DNA of 64,000 nt from Pantoea agglomerans (GCF_020149765.1 NZ_CP083809.1:744001-808000); one strand, 5' to 3'; shown: positions 48,757 to 61,345, counted from the stretch's first letter. Numbers and translations are program-made. Notes: a model not told the origin generated them from the letters alone.

Positions 48757-48768
48757 TAAGGAGCTGGC

Positions 48769-50919
48769 ATGTTGTTTAGATTTTTTCGTCTACTCTGCCG
48801 TCTGTTGTGGCGGGTGGAACTGCGCGGCGACGCCGCCGCGCTGCATCAGGACAAAGTGCTGATCGCGCCGAACCATATGTCTTTTCTTGACGGCGTGCTG
48901 CTGGCGCTGTTCCTGCCGGTCAGGCCGGTTTTCGCCGTTTACTCCGCCGTGAGCGAGCGGTGGTATATGCGGCTGGTGAAGTCGCTGATCGATTTCGTTC
49001 CACTCGATCCAACCCGGCCGATGTCGATCAAGCAGCTGGTGCGGCTGATCGACAGCGGCCGCCCGGTGGTGATCTTCCCGGAAGGGCGCATTACCGTCAC
49101 CGGCTCGCTGATGAAGATCTACAGCGGCGCGGGTTTCGTCGCCGCCAAATCCCAGGCCAACGTGGTGCCGATGCGCATCGAGGGGGCCGAGTACACCCCT
49201 TTCGGCCGCCTGGCGGGGGTCTTTAAGCGCCGTCTTTTTCCCCGTATCACCCTGACCATCCTGCCGGCGACGCGCATTCCGATGCCGGAGGCGAAGCGGG
49301 CGCGCGACCGGCGCCAGCTCGCGGGCGAGCACCTGCACCATATTATGATGGAGGCGCGCATGGCGGTGCGCCCGCGCGAAACGCTCTATGACGCCTTCCT
49401 TAACGCCCGCACCCGCTACGGCGCGTTTAAGCCCTGCATCGAAGATGTCAATATGCAGCCCGACAGCTATACCGGGCTGCTGAAAAAGGCGCTCGGCGTC
49501 GGGCGCATTCTTGAGCGCTACAGCCAGCCGGGTGAGATTGTCGGCCTGCTGCTGCCCAACGCGACGGTGACCGCGGCGGCAATTCTCGGCGCGTCGATGC
49601 GCGGGCGCGTGCCGGCGATGCTTAACTACACCGCCGGGGTCAAGGGCATGGGCGCGGCGCTGACCGCGTCGCAGGTGAAAACCGTCTTTACCTCGCGCCA
49701 GTTTCTGGAGAAGGGCAACCTCTGGCATCTGCCGCAGGGGCTGACCGGGGTTGAGTGGATCTATCTGGAGGATCTGCGCGACACCGTGACCACCCAGGAC
49801 AAGCTCTGGATCCTGGCACACCTGCTGCTGCCGCGCCGCGCGCAGGTGGCGCGCCAGCCGGAAGAGGCGGCGATGGTGCTGTTCACTTCCGGCTCGGAAG
49901 GCAACCCCAAAGGCGTGGTGCATTCCCATAAAAGCCTGCTGGCGAACGTGGAGCAGATCCGCACCGTGGCGGACTTTACCCCGCGCGATAAGTTTATGTC
50001 GGCGCTGCCGCTGTTCCACGCCTTCGGTCTGACGGTGGGGCTGTTTACGCCGCTGATGACCGGCGCGCAGGTATTTCTCTACCCCAGCCCGCTGCACTAT
50101 CGCATCGTGCCGGAGCTGGTCTACGACCGCAACTGCACCGTGCTGTTCGGCACCTCGACCTTTCTCGGCAACTATGCGCGCTTTGCCGCGCCTTACGATT
50201 TCGCCCGCGTGCGCTATGTGGTGGCGGGCGCGGAGAAGCTGCAGGAAGCGACGCGCCAGATCTATATGGAGAAGTACGGCATCCGCATTCTTGAGGGCTA
50301 CGGCGTGACCGAGTGCGCGCCGGTGGTGGCAATCAACGTGCCGATGGCGGCGAAACCGCACACCGTGGGCCGTATTCTGCCGGGCATGGATTCGCGTCTG
50401 ATGTCGGTAGAGGGCATCGAGCAGGGCGGTCGGCTGCAGCTGCGCGGGCCGAACATCATGAAGGGCTACCTGCGGGTTGAGAACCCCGGCGTGCTGGAAG
50501 CGCCCGCCGCCGACAACGGCGAAGGGCAGCTGGAGGCGGGCTGGTACGATACCGGCGATATCGTCAGCTTTGACGAAGGCGGCTTCTGTCAGATTCAGGG
50601 GCGCGCCAAACGCTTCGCCAAGATTGCCGGTGAGATGGTGTCGCTGGAGAGCGTCGAGCAGATCGCCCTGAAAGCGTCGCCGGAGAAGCAGCACGCGGCG
50701 TCGCTGCGCGCCGACGGCAACCGCGGCGAAGCGCTGGTGCTGTTTACCACCGACGCCGAACTCAAGCGCGACGCGCTGCAGAAAGCGGCGCGCGAGCTGG
50801 GCGCGCCGGAGCTGGCCGTGCCGCGCGATATCCGCGTGATGAAACAGCTGCCGATGCTGGGCAGCGGCAAGCCGGACTATGTCAGCCTGAAACAGCTGGC
50901 AGAAGAGGAGCAGGCATGA
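48769..50919 (+). CDS. aas: Bifunctional acyl-ACP synthetase/2-acyl-GPE acyltransferase Aas
   Basis: Aas recycles lysophosphatidylethanolamine on the inner membrane: it activates fatty acid on bound ACP and transfers it to the 1-position. The 716-aa product (E. coli 719) has the N-terminal PlsC-type acyltransferase with His36 and Asp41 in NHMSFLD and the [10 protein letters not shown] motif. A C-terminal AMP-binding synthetase domain carries [16 protein letters not shown] and [14 protein letters not shown]. It overlaps lplT by ATGA; the transporter brings in the lysolipid substrate. Confidence 0.96.
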   Translation: MLFRFFRLLCRLLWRVELRGDAAALHQDKVLIAPNHMSFLDGVLLALFLPVRPVFAVYSAVSERWYMRLVKSLIDFVPLDPTRPMSIKQLVRLIDSGRPVVIFPEGRITVTGSLMKIYSGAGFVAAKSQANVVPMRIEGAEYTPFGRLAGVFKRRLFPRITLTILPATRIPMPEAKRARDRRQLAGEHLHHIMMEARMAVRPRETLYDAFLNARTRYGAFKPCIEDVNMQPDSYTGLLKKALGVGRILERYSQPGEIVGLLLPNATVTAAAILGASMRGRVPAMLNYTAGVKGMGAALTASQVKTVFTSRQFLEKGNLWHLPQGLTGVEWIYLEDLRDTVTTQDKLWILAHLLLPRRAQVARQPEEAAMVLFTSGSEGNPKGVVHSHKSLLANVEQIRTVADFTPRDKFMSALPLFHAFGLTVGLFTPLMTGAQVFLYPSPLHYRIVPELVYDRNCTVLFGTSTFLGNYARFAAPYDFARVRYVVAGAEKLQEATRQIYMEKYGIRILEGYGVTECAPVVAINVPMAAKPHTVGRILPGMDSRLMSVEGIEQGGRLQLRGPNIMKGYLRVENPGVLEAPAADNGEGQLEAGWYDTGDIVSFDEGGFCQIQGRAKRFAKIAGEMVSLESVEQIALKASPEKQHAASLRADGNRGEALVLFTTDAELKRDALQKAARELGAPELAVPRDIRVMKQLPMLGSGKPDYVSLKQLAEEEQA

Positions 50920-52118
50920 AGAGTCCAGAGGCGCAGGCGCTATCCCTGCGATCGCGCGGCATGCTGGCGGTAATGTGCGCGCAGTTTTTTTCCGCCTTTG
51001 GCGACAACGCGCTGCTTTTTGCCACCCTGGCGCTGCTGAAAAGCGAGCTCTATCCCGACTGGAGCCAGCCGGTGATGCAGATGCTGTTCGTCGCCGCCTA
51101 TATTCTGCTGGCGCCCTTTGTCGGCCAGATGGCGGACAGCTTCGCCAAAGGCCGGGTAATGATGTTCGCCAACAGCCTCAAGCTGCTGGGCGCACTGCTG
51201 ATCTGCTCTGGCTTCAATCCTTTTGTGGGCTATACGCTGGTAGGCATCGGCGCGGCGGCCTACTCGCCCGCCAAGTACGGCATTCTCACCGAGCTGACTT
51301 CCGGCGAGAAGCTGGTAAAAGCCAACGGCATGATGGAAAGCTCTACCATCGCCGCAATCCTGCTTGGGTCGGTATCGGGCGGCGCGCTTGCCGACTGGAG
51401 CCTGTCGGCGGCGCTGGCGCTCTGCGCAGCCACCTACGCGGTGGCGGTGGCGGCGAACCTGATGATTCCGAAGCTTAGCGCGGCGCGACCGGGGCAGAGC
51501 TGGCACCTCGGCGCCATGCTGCGCCGCTTTTTCCAGGCCTGCTCGACGCTGTGGCATAACGGCGAGACGCGCTTTTCCATTCTTGGCACCAGCCTGTTCT
51601 GGGGCGCAGGCGTAACGCTGCGCTTTCTGCTGGTGCTGTGGGTGCCGGTGGCGCTCGGCATCAGCGACAACGCCACGCCGACCACGCTTAACGCGATGGT
51701 GGCGATCGGCATCGTAGCCGGGGCCGGCGCGGCGGCGAAGCTGGTTACGCTGGAGACGGTGCGCCGCTGCATGCCTGCCGGCGTGCTGATCGGCGTGATG
51801 GTGGCGATCTTCTCGCTGCAGCATTCACTGCTGAGCGCCTACCTGCTGCTGATGGTCATTGGCGCGCTGGGCGGCTTTTTTGTGGTGCCGCTCAATGCGG
51901 TACTGCAGGCGCGTGGTAAGGCGAGCGTTGGCGCAGGCAATGCGATTGCGGTGCAGAACTTCGGCGAGAATATCGCCATGCTGGTGATGCTGGGGCTCTA
52001 TACGCTGGCGGTAAAAGCGGGCGCGCCCGCAGTGGCGACCGGCGTTGGCTTCGGCGCGCTGTTTGCGCTGGCGATCGCGGTGCTGTGGCTATGGCGACCA
52101 AAAGCCGCCGCGCGTTAA
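50916..52118 (+). CDS. lplT: Lysophospholipid transporter LplT
   Basis: LplT is an MFS-type inner-membrane flippase that moves lysophospholipids from the periplasmic to the cytoplasmic leaflet for Aas. The 400-aa product (E. coli 397) has the conserved opening [20 protein letters not shown] and [20 protein letters not shown] after helix 4. It is coupled to aas by a 4-bp overlap and is convergent with barA. Confidence 0.95.
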   Translation: MKSPEAQALSLRSRGMLAVMCAQFFSAFGDNALLFATLALLKSELYPDWSQPVMQMLFVAAYILLAPFVGQMADSFAKGRVMMFANSLKLLGALLICSGFNPFVGYTLVGIGAAAYSPAKYGILTELTSGEKLVKANGMMESSTIAAILLGSVSGGALADWSLSAALALCAATYAVAVAANLMIPKLSAARPGQSWHLGAMLRRFFQACSTLWHNGETRFSILGTSLFWGAGVTLRFLLVLWVPVALGISDNATPTTLNAMVAIGIVAGAGAAAKLVTLETVRRCMPAGVLIGVMVAIFSLQHSLLSAYLLLMVIGALGGFFVVPLNAVLQARGKASVGAGNAIAVQNFGENIAMLVMLGLYTLAVKAGAPAVATGVGFGALFALAIAVLWLWRPKAAAR

Positions 52119-52271
52119 AACAGGCGGTTCTGGTGCGATAGTCAACCGCGCACTGGTGTGATGCGGTTGAGTCCGGCCAGCGCCGCCGCGTTAGCCTGCC
52201 GCCACGGCTGTTGTGACGTGGCGGCAGAAAGCGCGCTGAGCTGCCTGTTGCCGCGCTCTTTTTTCTTCTCT
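52119..52271. other. Hairpin-rich spacer between lplT and barA
   Basis: Two perfect stems occur: TCAACCGC/GCGGTTGA (52142-52149 with 52163-52170) and an 11-bp CTGCCGCCACG/CGTGGCGGCAG (52196-52206 with 52217-52227). A further weak stem (AGCGCG...CGCGCT) runs into CTTTTTTCTTCT at about 52257-52268 and may terminate lplT. No gene is seen. Confidence 0.5.
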
Positions 52272-52351
52272 TTAGCTTTCACCTGGTAGCCTGCGCACCT
52301 CGTGCGCCACGTTAGCTTTCACCCAGCAGCCTGCGCGCCTCGCGCGCCACG
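52272..52351. repeat. 40-bp tandem duplication of the barA 3' end
   Basis: Bases 52272-52311 and 52312-52351 are direct repeats of 40 bp with 5 mismatches. The second copy encodes the last codons and stop of barA on the minus strand. The first copy is outside the gene and still spells a similar peptide (VAHEVRRLPGES and stop, against [12 protein letters not shown] in BarA). Confidence 0.9.
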
Positions 52352-54963
52352 TTTTCCATCTCATCCTGCAGCTCCAGCAGCTCCGGCTCCAGATCGTCGA
52401 TATCGCCGCTCTGGCGCAGGTTTTTCTCCAGCTGGCGGCAGAGCTGCTTCATGCGCGGCACCCCGCTGTAGCTGGCGCTGCCGTGCAGCTTATGGATGAT
52501 TTCGCGCAGGCCCTGCGCATCTTTCGCCGCCATAAAGGCGTCGAGCTTCTGCTGTACCTCGGGCAGAAAGTCGAGCAGCATCTTCAGCATATCGCGCGCC
52601 AGGTCGGGTTTATTCGCCGCCTGGCGCAGCGCCAGCTCCCAGTCGAGCGAAGGCGAAACCGTCGGCACCGGCGCGGCTACCGCAGGCAGCGCCGGGCTGT
52701 AACGCGCCAGCAGCTGGCTGAGTCGGGTTTCGTCGATCGGCTTCGCCAGATAGTCGTTCATGCCGGCTTTGATCAGATGTTCGCGCTCGCCGTCGATGGC
52801 GTGCGCGGTAACCGCCACAATCGGCGTACTGGCGTGCAGCGGCAGGCTGCGAATAATTTCGCTGGCGCGGATGCCGTCGATCTCCGGCATCTGAATATCC
52901 ATCAGGATAATATCCAGCGGCTGGGTGCGCGCCGCGGCGATCGCCTGCTCGGCGTTGTTGCACAGCAGGATATGCTGCACCTTCTCCTCCAGCAGCGCGC
53001 CGATCAGCTTGAGGTTGGCGGGGTTGTCATCCACCGCCATAACCCGCAGCGGCAGGCGCGCGCCGTTGGGCAGTTCGCTGCGCTGGCGCGTATGCAGATC
53101 GGCCAGCAGCATCATGGCGCTCGGCAGCGCCAGCAGCACGCAGTCGGCGCGATTGAGCAGGGCGTCGATAAAGGCATCGTCCAGCAACGCCTGCTGCGTG
53201 ATATCAATCGGCAGCCCGACCAGCAGCAGCGGATAGTGCGGCTCGCGCAGCCCCGACAGCGTTTCGCTGTGCTCGATCTGCAGCGGCGTCACGCGCAGCA
53301 TCTTCAGCGTCGCGTCGGCCGAGGCGGCGTGCGCCTCGACGTAGGCCATGCGCGAGCGCGACAGGGCGTCGAGCGCGCGCGGCAGCGTCGGCGCGTTGGG
53401 ATTGAGATCGAGCGGTATCCGCACCCAGAAGGTCGAGCCTTCATCGACGCGGCTGTGGAAGGCGATCTCGCCGCCCATTTCGCTGACCAGCTTCTGGGTG
53501 ATCGCCAGACCCAGCCCGGTGCCGCCGTGGCGGCGGGAGATGCTGGCGTCAGCCTGGCGAAACGCCTGAAACAGCTGGGTTTGCTGCTGCTCGGAAATGC
53601 CGATGCCCGAGTCGTGTACCTGAATCTCCAGCTCGACGCGCGTGGCGCTGACGTTGCGCTGTTCGACGCGCAGATCGATAGTGCCGCGCTCGGTAAACTT
53701 AATGGCGTTGCCCAGCAGGTTGATCAGAATCTGCTGCAGGCGCAGCGGATCACCAATCACGTTATCCGGCACGCTGCAGTCGCACAGCACCGTCAGCTCC
53801 AGCCCTTTTTCGTGCGCCGACGGCGCCAGCAGCACAATGGTTTCATCCAGGGTGGCGCGCAGCGGGAAGGGAATCGACTCCAGCACCAGCTTGCCCGCTT
53901 CCAGCTTAGAGAAGTCGAGCACGTCGTTGATAATGCTCAGCAGATTATTCGCCGAGCGCTCAATGGTCTGCATATAGTCGCGCTGGGTGGCACCGAGCGC
54001 GGTTTTCAGCATCTGGCGGGTAAAGCCGACCACGCCGTTGAGCGGGGTGCGCAGCTCGTGAGACATATTGGCGAGGAACTCCGACTTGATGCGCGCCGCT
54101 TCCTGGGCGCGCTTTTTCGCCAGGTCCAGCTCGACGTTCTGAATTTCAAGCTGCTCCAGCGTTTCCCGCAGATCCCAGGTCGCCTGATCGATATTGTGCT
54201 GCATCTCTTCGTGGTAGGCGGTGAGCGACATCGCCATGGCGTTGATGCCGTTTTTCAGAATGCTCAGCTCTCCCAGCATATAGCCCTCGACGCGGCTGTC
54301 GAGCTGGCCGCGGCGAATGCGGTCGACGGTGGTAACCATATTGCGAATCGGGCCGGTAACGTCACGCATCAGGCGGTAGGCAAACAGCATGGCGATGCAG
54401 AGACAGAACAGCAGCATCAGGGTGGCGACAAAGACCTCTTTATACTGCTGCAAACGCACCGACTGAAGATCGAGCTCAATCGCCACGTAGCCGAGCGGAT
54501 TGCCCGCCGGTTTCGCCACTTCGCTGGGCTGTTCATCTGTCGCATAGTGTTCAGCGGTAATTGGCGTGCGCAGGATCAGCAGCGTGCCGTGGCGCTCCAT
54601 CGAGACGTCGTCCGGCAGCGCGTGGATATCCTCTTTCTGCATCAGGCCGAGGTTTTGGTTGCTGTTCGAGGTGACGTAGAGGCGGTTATTGTTGTCGAAC
54701 ACGGAAATGGCGCGGACAATATCGGAATGACGACGGTGCAGCAGGCTGACCAGCGCGCGCAGCGCTTCGCGGTCGTGCCAGGTCATACTGTATTCGCTGG
54801 AGACCGCCAGCGGCTCAATGATGCTGGCGCCCGCGTCCACCACCTGCCGCTGCAGTTCGTTGTAGCGATGCACCACGAAAAACGAGCTAAGCAGCAGCCC
54901 AATCAGTAACGTCGGCGCCAGAATTAAAATCATCATTCGCGCCCGCAGGCTGTATTTCGTCAT
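52312..54963 (-). CDS. barA: Hybrid sensor histidine kinase BarA
   Basis: BarA is the inner-membrane tripartite kinase that responds to short-chain carboxylates and phosphorylates UvrY, leading to CsrB/CsrC synthesis. The 883-aa product (E. coli 918) has two N-terminal membrane segments flanking a periplasmic part (about 10-195), HAMP, HisKA with His302 in [14 protein letters not shown], an HATPase domain ([14 protein letters not shown]), a receiver domain with Asp689 in [12 protein letters not shown], and a C-terminal HPt with His827 in [11 protein letters not shown]. His302 has the E. coli number; the shortening lies between the kinase and receiver domains. It is divergent from rlmD, as in E. 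coli. Confidence 0.96.
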   Translation of the reverse strand: MTKYSLRARMMILILAPTLLIGLLLSSFFVVHRYNELQRQVVDAGASIIEPLAVSSEYSMTWHDREALRALVSLLHRRHSDIVRAISVFDNNNRLYVTSNSNQNLGLMQKEDIHALPDDVSMERHGTLLILRTPITAEHYATDEQPSEVAKPAGNPLGYVAIELDLQSVRLQQYKEVFVATLMLLFCLCIAMLFAYRLMRDVTGPIRNMVTTVDRIRRGQLDSRVEGYMLGELSILKNGINAMAMSLTAYHEEMQHNIDQATWDLRETLEQLEIQNVELDLAKKRAQEAARIKSEFLANMSHELRTPLNGVVGFTRQMLKTALGATQRDYMQTIERSANNLLSIINDVLDFSKLEAGKLVLESIPFPLRATLDETIVLLAPSAHEKGLELTVLCDCSVPDNVIGDPLRLQQILINLLGNAIKFTERGTIDLRVEQRNVSATRVELEIQVHDSGIGISEQQQTQLFQAFRQADASISRRHGGTGLGLAITQKLVSEMGGEIAFHSRVDEGSTFWVRIPLDLNPNAPTLPRALDALSRSRMAYVEAHAASADATLKMLRVTPLQIEHSETLSGLREPHYPLLLVGLPIDITQQALLDDAFIDALLNRADCVLLALPSAMMLLADLHTRQRSELPNGARLPLRVMAVDDNPANLKLIGALLEEKVQHILLCNNAEQAIAAARTQPLDIILMDIQMPEIDGIRASEIIRSLPLHASTPIVAVTAHAIDGEREHLIKAGMNDYLAKPIDETRLSQLLARYSPALPAVAAPVPTVSPSLDWELALRQAANKPDLARDMLKMLLDFLPEVQQKLDAFMAAKDAQGLREIIHKLHGSASYSGVPRMKQLCRQLEKNLRQSGDIDDLEPELLELQDEMENVAREARRLLGES

Positions 54964-55040
54964 AATAGTCGCTGGCTTAACCCGTTATCCTGTGCGCAAC
55001 AACGCGCGCACGCTGAATTTTATTGAGAATGTAGAACACT

Positions 55041-56354
55041 ATGGCGCAATTTTACTCCGCAAAACAGCGCGTGACGACTAAGCAACGCATTACCGTTACC
55101 GTGGACGAACTCGACCCCTTTGGCCAGGGCGTGGCGCGGCATCAGGGTAAAACCCTGTTTATCAGCGGCGCGCTGCCCGGCGAACAGGCGGAAGTGACGC
55201 TGGTGGAGGAGAAGCGCCAGTACGCGCGCGGCAAGGCGACGCGGCTGCTCAGCCTTAGCCCGGAGCGCGTGACGCCGCGCTGCCCGCACTTTACCCGCTG
55301 CGGCGGCTGTCAGCAGCAGCATGCCGCCGAGCCGCTGCAGCAGCGCAGCAAAGCGGCGGCGCTGTCGCGCATGCTGAGCCAGGCGGCGCAGCGCACCGTC
55401 GCGGTGGACGCCATCCTCGCCGGGCCCGCCTGGGGCTACCGCCGTCGCGCGCGCCTCGGCCTGCAGTGGCAGCCTAAAACGCGCGAGCTGCGGATGGGAT
55501 TTCGTCAGGAGGCGAGCAACGATTTGGTGGCGATTCGCACCTGCCCCATTCTGGCGCCCGAACTTGAAGCGCTGCTGCTGCCGTTGCGCGACTGCCTTAG
55601 CGCGCTCAGGGCGGCCAGCCGGCTGGGGCATCTTGAGCTGGTGCTGGCGGATAACGGGCCGCTGGTGGTGTTGCGCCATCTCGACGCGCTGCACGCCGAC
55701 GACCGCGAAAAACTGGAACGTTTTTCGCATGAGCAGAGGCTGATGCTGTTTCTCGACGATGGCGAGCGGCTGGAGCAGGTGCGCGGCGGCGAGCCCTTTT
55801 ACCACTCGGGCGACGTGCGGTTGACCTTTAGCCCGCAGGACTTTATTCAGGTCAACGACGCGGTTAACCAGCAGATGGTGGCGCAGGCGATCGCCTGGCT
55901 CGATCTGCAGCCGGAAGATCGCGTGCTCGATCTCTTTTGCGGCATGGGAAACTTTACGATCCCTGTAGGAAAAATCGTACAAAATGCTGTGGGTGTGGAG
56001 GGTGTTGCAGCATTAGTGCGACAGGCAGCGTATAATGCGCAACTGAATAATCTTAAAAATGTCCGCTTTTTCCAGCATAACCTGGAGGAAGATGTCACGC
56101 GCCAGCCATGGGCGGCGCAGGGATTTAACAAGGTATTGCTCGATCCGGCGCGCGCCGGGGCTGCGGGCGTGATGGCGCATCTGGTTAAACTTGCGCCGGA
56201 GCGCGTGGTCTATGTTTCGTGTAATCCCACAACGCTTGCTCGCGACAGCCAGACATTGCTGTCGGCGGGCTACCATCTGGAAAGGGTCGCGATGCTGGAT
56301 ATGTTCCCTCATACCCGTCATCTCGAATCCATGGTGCTGTTCAGCAAAACATAA
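55041..56354 (+). CDS. rlmD: 23S rRNA (uracil-1939-C5)-methyltransferase RlmD
   Basis: RlmD methylates U1939 of 23S rRNA using S-adenosylmethionine. The 437-aa product (E. coli 433) has an N-terminal TRAM domain (about 10-68) and a 4Fe-4S motif with cysteines in [10 protein letters not shown] plus a fourth Cys in IRTCPIL. The Rossmann methyltransferase domain carries [15 protein letters not shown], with the catalytic Cys in [13 protein letters not shown]. It lies in the conserved barA-rlmD-relA order and is followed by relA after 33 bp. Confidence 0.96.
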   Translation: MAQFYSAKQRVTTKQRITVTVDELDPFGQGVARHQGKTLFISGALPGEQAEVTLVEEKRQYARGKATRLLSLSPERVTPRCPHFTRCGGCQQQHAAEPLQQRSKAAALSRMLSQAAQRTVAVDAILAGPAWGYRRRARLGLQWQPKTRELRMGFRQEASNDLVAIRTCPILAPELEALLLPLRDCLSALRAASRLGHLELVLADNGPLVVLRHLDALHADDREKLERFSHEQRLMLFLDDGERLEQVRGGEPFYHSGDVRLTFSPQDFIQVNDAVNQQMVAQAIAWLDLQPEDRVLDLFCGMGNFTIPVGKIVQNAVGVEGVAALVRQAAYNAQLNNLKNVRFFQHNLEEDVTRQPWAAQGFNKVLLDPARAGAAGVMAHLVKLAPERVVYVSCNPTTLARDSQTLLSAGYHLERVAMLDMFPHTRHLESMVLFSKT

Positions 56355-56387
56355 GCGGCAATTGATGCTGCTGTGGCAGGAGAGGAT

Positions 56388-58619
56388 ATGGTTGCGGTCA
56401 GAAGTGCGCATTTAAATACGGCAGGGGAGTTCGCTCTCGATCAGTGGATCGCCAGTCTTGGCATTGCCAACCCGCAATCATGTGAACGTATCGCTGAGAC
56501 CTGGCGCTATTGCGAAGCCCAGACGCAGGATCACCCCGATCAGTCGCTGCTGCTGTGGCGCGGCATCGAGATGGTGGAGATCCTCTCGATGCTTAGCATG
56601 GATATCGAAAGCTCCTGCGCCGCGCTGATCTTCCCGCTGGCGAATGCGGAGGTGGTGAGCGAAGAGGAGCTGAGCGAAACCTTCGGCAGCGGCATCGTTA
56701 CGCTGGTACACGGCGTGCGCGATATGGACGCCATTCGCCAGCTGAAAGCGATCCACAACGACTCCATGGCTTCCGAGCAGGTGGACAACGTGCGCCGCAT
56801 GCTGCTGGCGATGGTGGAAGATTTCCGCTGCGTGGTGATCAAGCTGGCGGAACGCATTATGAACCTGCGCGAGATGAAAGACGCGCCGGAAGATGAACGC
56901 GTGCTGGCGGCCAAAGAGAGCACCAATATCTATGCGCCCCTCGCCAACCGGCTCGGCATCGGCCAGCTGAAATGGGAGCTGGAGGATTACTGCTTCCGCT
57001 ACCTGCATCCTGACGAATACAAACGCATCGCCAAACTGCTGCACGAGCGCCGTATCGACCGCGAACAGTACATCGAGAACTTTGTCGATACGCTGCGCAA
57101 AGAGATGGTGAAAGAGGGGGTGCGCGCCGAGGTTTACGGCCGTCCGAAACATATCTATAGCATCTGGCGCAAGATGCAGAAGAAGTCGCTGGCGTTCGAT
57201 GAGCTTTTCGACGTGCGCGCGGTGCGCATCGTTGCCGAACGTCTGCAGGACTGCTACGGCGCGCTCGGCATTGTGCATACCCTCTACCGCCATCTGCCGG
57301 CGGAGTTTGACGACTATGTCGCCAACCCGAAGCCGAACGGCTATCAGTCGATTCATACCGTGGTGCTCGGGCCGAAAGGCAAAACCGTGGAAATTCAGAT
57401 CCGCACCCGGCAGATGCACGAGGATGCCGAGCTGGGGGTCGCCGCGCACTGGAAATACAAAGAGGGGCCGAGCACCGGCAGCGCGCGCGGCGCTTCGGGA
57501 CACGAAGGGCGCATCGCCTGGCTGCGTAAGCTGATCGCCTGGCAGGAAGAGATGGCCGACTCCGGTGAGATGCTGGAAGAGGTGCGCAGCCAGGTGTTCG
57601 ACGATCGCGTATACGTCTTTACCCCAAAAGGCGACGTAGTGGATCTGCCCGCTGGATCGACGCCGCTCGACTTTGCCTACCATATTCACAGCGATATCGG
57701 CCACCGCTGCATCGGCGCCAAGATCGGCGGCCGCATCGTGCCCTTTACCTATCAGCTGCAGATGGGCGATCAGGTGGAAGTGATCACCCAGAAACAGCCC
57801 AATCCGAGCCGCGACTGGCTTAACCCCAACCTCGGTTATATCACCACCAGCCGCGGACGAGCCAAGATCCATAACTGGTTCCGCAAGCAGGATCGCGACA
57901 AAAACATCGCGGCGGGCCGTCAGATACTCGACAGCGAGCTGAACCAGCTCGATATCAGCCTGCGCGAAGCGGAGAAGCTGCTGCTGCCGCGCTATAACGT
58001 CACCTCGCTCGACGAGCTGCTGGCGGCGATCGGCGGCGGCGATATTCGCCTCAACCAGATGGTCAACTTCCTGCAGGCGAAGCTCAACAAGCCGAGCGCG
58101 GAAGAGGAAGATCGCGAGGCGCTGCGCCAGCTGACGCAGAAAAGTTACACGCCGCCGGCGCGCAAAGAGAGCGGCCGCGTGGTGGTCGAAGGGGTCGGCA
58201 ACCTGATGCACCATATTGCGCGATGCTGCCAGCCGATTCCCGGTGACGATATCGTCGGCTTTATCACCCAGGGGCGCGGCATCTCTATTCACCGCGCCGA
58301 CTGCGACCAGCTTGCCGAGCTGAGCGCCCACGCGCCGGAACGCATCGTTGACGCGGTGTGGGGCGAAAGCTACTCCAGCGGCAACTCGCTGGTGGTGCGC
58401 GTTACCGCCAACGATCGCAGCGGGCTGCTGCGCGATATCACCACCATTCTTGCCAATGAGAAGGTCAACGTGCTGGGCGTCTCCAGCCGCAGCGACACCA
58501 AAAAGCAGCTGGCGACCATCGATATGGATATTGAAATCTACAATCAGCAGGTGCTGGGCCGCGTGCTGTCGCGGCTGAACCAGGTGCCTGATATCATCGA
58601 CGCCCGACGTCTTCACTGA
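56388..58619 (+). CDS. relA: (p)ppGpp synthetase RelA
   Basis: RelA is the ribosome-associated GTP pyrophosphokinase of the stringent response. The 743-aa product (E. coli 744) has an N-terminal pseudo-hydrolase domain without the catalytic HD pair, a synthetase domain (about 240-400, with KPNGYQSIHTVVLG and EDAELGVAAHWKYKEG), a TGS domain (VYVFTPKGDVVDLP), a zinc-finger region with the Cys pair in HIARCCQPIPGDD, and a C-terminal ACT domain (NDRSGLLRDITTILANEKVN). The ATG at 56388 follows AGGAGAGG and gives the family start MVAVRSAH; 56373 is a spurious extension. Confidence 0.97.
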   Translation: MVAVRSAHLNTAGEFALDQWIASLGIANPQSCERIAETWRYCEAQTQDHPDQSLLLWRGIEMVEILSMLSMDIESSCAALIFPLANAEVVSEEELSETFGSGIVTLVHGVRDMDAIRQLKAIHNDSMASEQVDNVRRMLLAMVEDFRCVVIKLAERIMNLREMKDAPEDERVLAAKESTNIYAPLANRLGIGQLKWELEDYCFRYLHPDEYKRIAKLLHERRIDREQYIENFVDTLRKEMVKEGVRAEVYGRPKHIYSIWRKMQKKSLAFDELFDVRAVRIVAERLQDCYGALGIVHTLYRHLPAEFDDYVANPKPNGYQSIHTVVLGPKGKTVEIQIRTRQMHEDAELGVAAHWKYKEGPSTGSARGASGHEGRIAWLRKLIAWQEEMADSGEMLEEVRSQVFDDRVYVFTPKGDVVDLPAGSTPLDFAYHIHSDIGHRCIGAKIGGRIVPFTYQLQMGDQVEVITQKQPNPSRDWLNPNLGYITTSRGRAKIHNWFRKQDRDKNIAAGRQILDSELNQLDISLREAEKLLLPRYNVTSLDELLAAIGGGDIRLNQMVNFLQAKLNKPSAEEEDREALRQLTQKSYTPPARKESGRVVVEGVGNLMHHIARCCQPIPGDDIVGFITQGRGISIHRADCDQLAELSAHAPERIVDAVWGESYSSGNSLVVRVTANDRSGLLRDITTILANEKVNVLGVSSRSDTKKQLATIDMDIEIYNQQVLGRVLSRLNQVPDIIDARRLH

Positions 58620-58623
58620 TGTT

Positions 58624-58649
58624 GCGGGATGGGCGCGTGCCCATCCCGC
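58624..58649. other. Perfect 11-bp hairpin after relA
   Basis: GCGGGATGGGC pairs with GCCCATCCCGC around a GCGT loop, 4 bp after the relA stop, and is followed by CTCTTATC, so it is not a classic terminator. It occupies the place where E. coli has mazEF. Confidence 0.6.
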
Positions 58650-58679
58650 CTCTTATCTCCGGTTTAACAAGGACTGACT

Positions 58680-59468
58680 ATGAGCGCACTCGATCGCCTG
58701 CTGGGCATTATGCGAACCCTGCGCGATCCGCAACGCGGCTGCCCGTGGGATCGCGAACAAACCTTCGCCTCAATTGCACCCTATACGCTGGAAGAGACCT
58801 ATGAAGTGCTGGACGCCATCCAGCGTGAAGACTTCGAGGATCTCCGCGGCGAACTGGGCGATCTGCTGTTTCAGGTGGTGTTCTACGCGCAGATGGCCAG
58901 CGAGCAGCAGCGCTTTGACTTTGACGACATCTGCAATGCCATCAGCGACAAGCTGGAGCGCCGGCATCCCCATATCTTCGGCGACGCCAGCGTCGCGGAC
59001 AGCGCGGAAGTGCTGAAAAACTGGGAGGCGATCAAGGGCGCAGAGCGGGCGGAAAAAGCGCAGCATTCGGCGCTCGACGACATCCCCAAAGCGCTGCCGG
59101 CGCTGATGCGCGCGCATAAAATCCAGAAGCGCTGCCATAACGTCGGCTTTGACTGGACCTCCATCGGCCCGGTGCTGGATAAAGTGCATGAAGAGATTGA
59201 TGAAGTGATGCACGAGGCGCAGCAGGCGACTATCGATCCGCACAAGCTGGAGGAGGAGATCGGCGATCTGCTGTTCGCCACGGTCAATCTGTCGCGCCAT
59301 CTGGGCAGCAAAGCGGAAACCGCGCTGCAAAAGGCGAATGACAAGTTCGAGCGCCGTTTCCGCGCCGTGGAGGCGATTATTGCCGCCCAGGGGCTCGCTA
59401 TGCCGGACGCCACGCTGGAGCAGATGGAAGCGGCCTGGCAGCAGGTTAAGCAAGGCGAAAAAAGCTGA
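58680..59468 (+). CDS. mazG: Nucleoside triphosphate pyrophosphohydrolase MazG
   Basis: MazG hydrolyses NTPs and dNTPs to the monophosphates and in E. coli moderates the stringent response by lowering ppGpp. The 262-aa product (E. coli 263) has two MazG repeats, each with the all-alpha NTP-PPase EExxE...ExxD metal motif: EETYEVLDAI with GELGDLLFQVVF, and EEIDEVMHEA with EEIGDLLFATVN. It follows relA after 60 bp; no mazE or mazF lies between them. Confidence 0.95.
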   Translation: MSALDRLLGIMRTLRDPQRGCPWDREQTFASIAPYTLEETYEVLDAIQREDFEDLRGELGDLLFQVVFYAQMASEQQRFDFDDICNAISDKLERRHPHIFGDASVADSAEVLKNWEAIKGAERAEKAQHSALDDIPKALPALMRAHKIQKRCHNVGFDWTSIGPVLDKVHEEIDEVMHEAQQATIDPHKLEEEIGDLLFATVNLSRHLGSKAETALQKANDKFERRFRAVEAIIAAQGLAMPDATLEQMEAAWQQVKQGEKS

Positions 59469-59614
59469 TTATTCCAGCAGCGCATACAATTTAGCCGGTC
59501 GCGCTTACTCGATTCAGCGTGAGAAAAAAGTTGTGACCTGCGTCAACATTTCCCTGGCCGCTATCCGCTATGTTACCCGCTGCAATGCGTTGGAGGATGG
59601 CGGTGATTCATCAA

Positions 59615-59643
59615 TTGTGGCTAACAGGGGTTTCAGGTATACT
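59615..59643 (+). promoter_or_regulatory. Likely pyrG promoter
   Basis: TTGTGG (-35) and TATACT (-10) are separated by exactly 17 bp, with GG just before the -10, 55 bp upstream of the pyrG start. This is the best sigma70 match in the 229-bp mazG-pyrG spacer. Confidence 0.7.
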
Positions 59644-59682
59644 GTTTTCCCGTCCTGGTTATTCCACCGTCTTTAAACCTAA

Positions 59683-61335
<1,653 letters not shown>

Positions 61336-61345
61336 GTTTCACGAG

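Noticed and set aside
48790..50694. 634-codon open frame opposite aas
   Set aside because: Antisense shadow of aas with biased composition.
52483..54909. 808-codon open frame opposite barA
   Set aside because: Shadow frame from high third-position GC; low-complexity Arg/Gln/His-rich product, no ribosome site, and barA is certain.
56478..58616. 712-codon open frame opposite relA
   Set aside because: Same artefact of GC-rich codon use; the product has no domain features and relA is fully conserved.
58624..58649. Intrinsic terminator after relA
   Set aside because: The stem is perfect but is followed by CTCTTATC rather than a T-run; recorded only as a hairpin.
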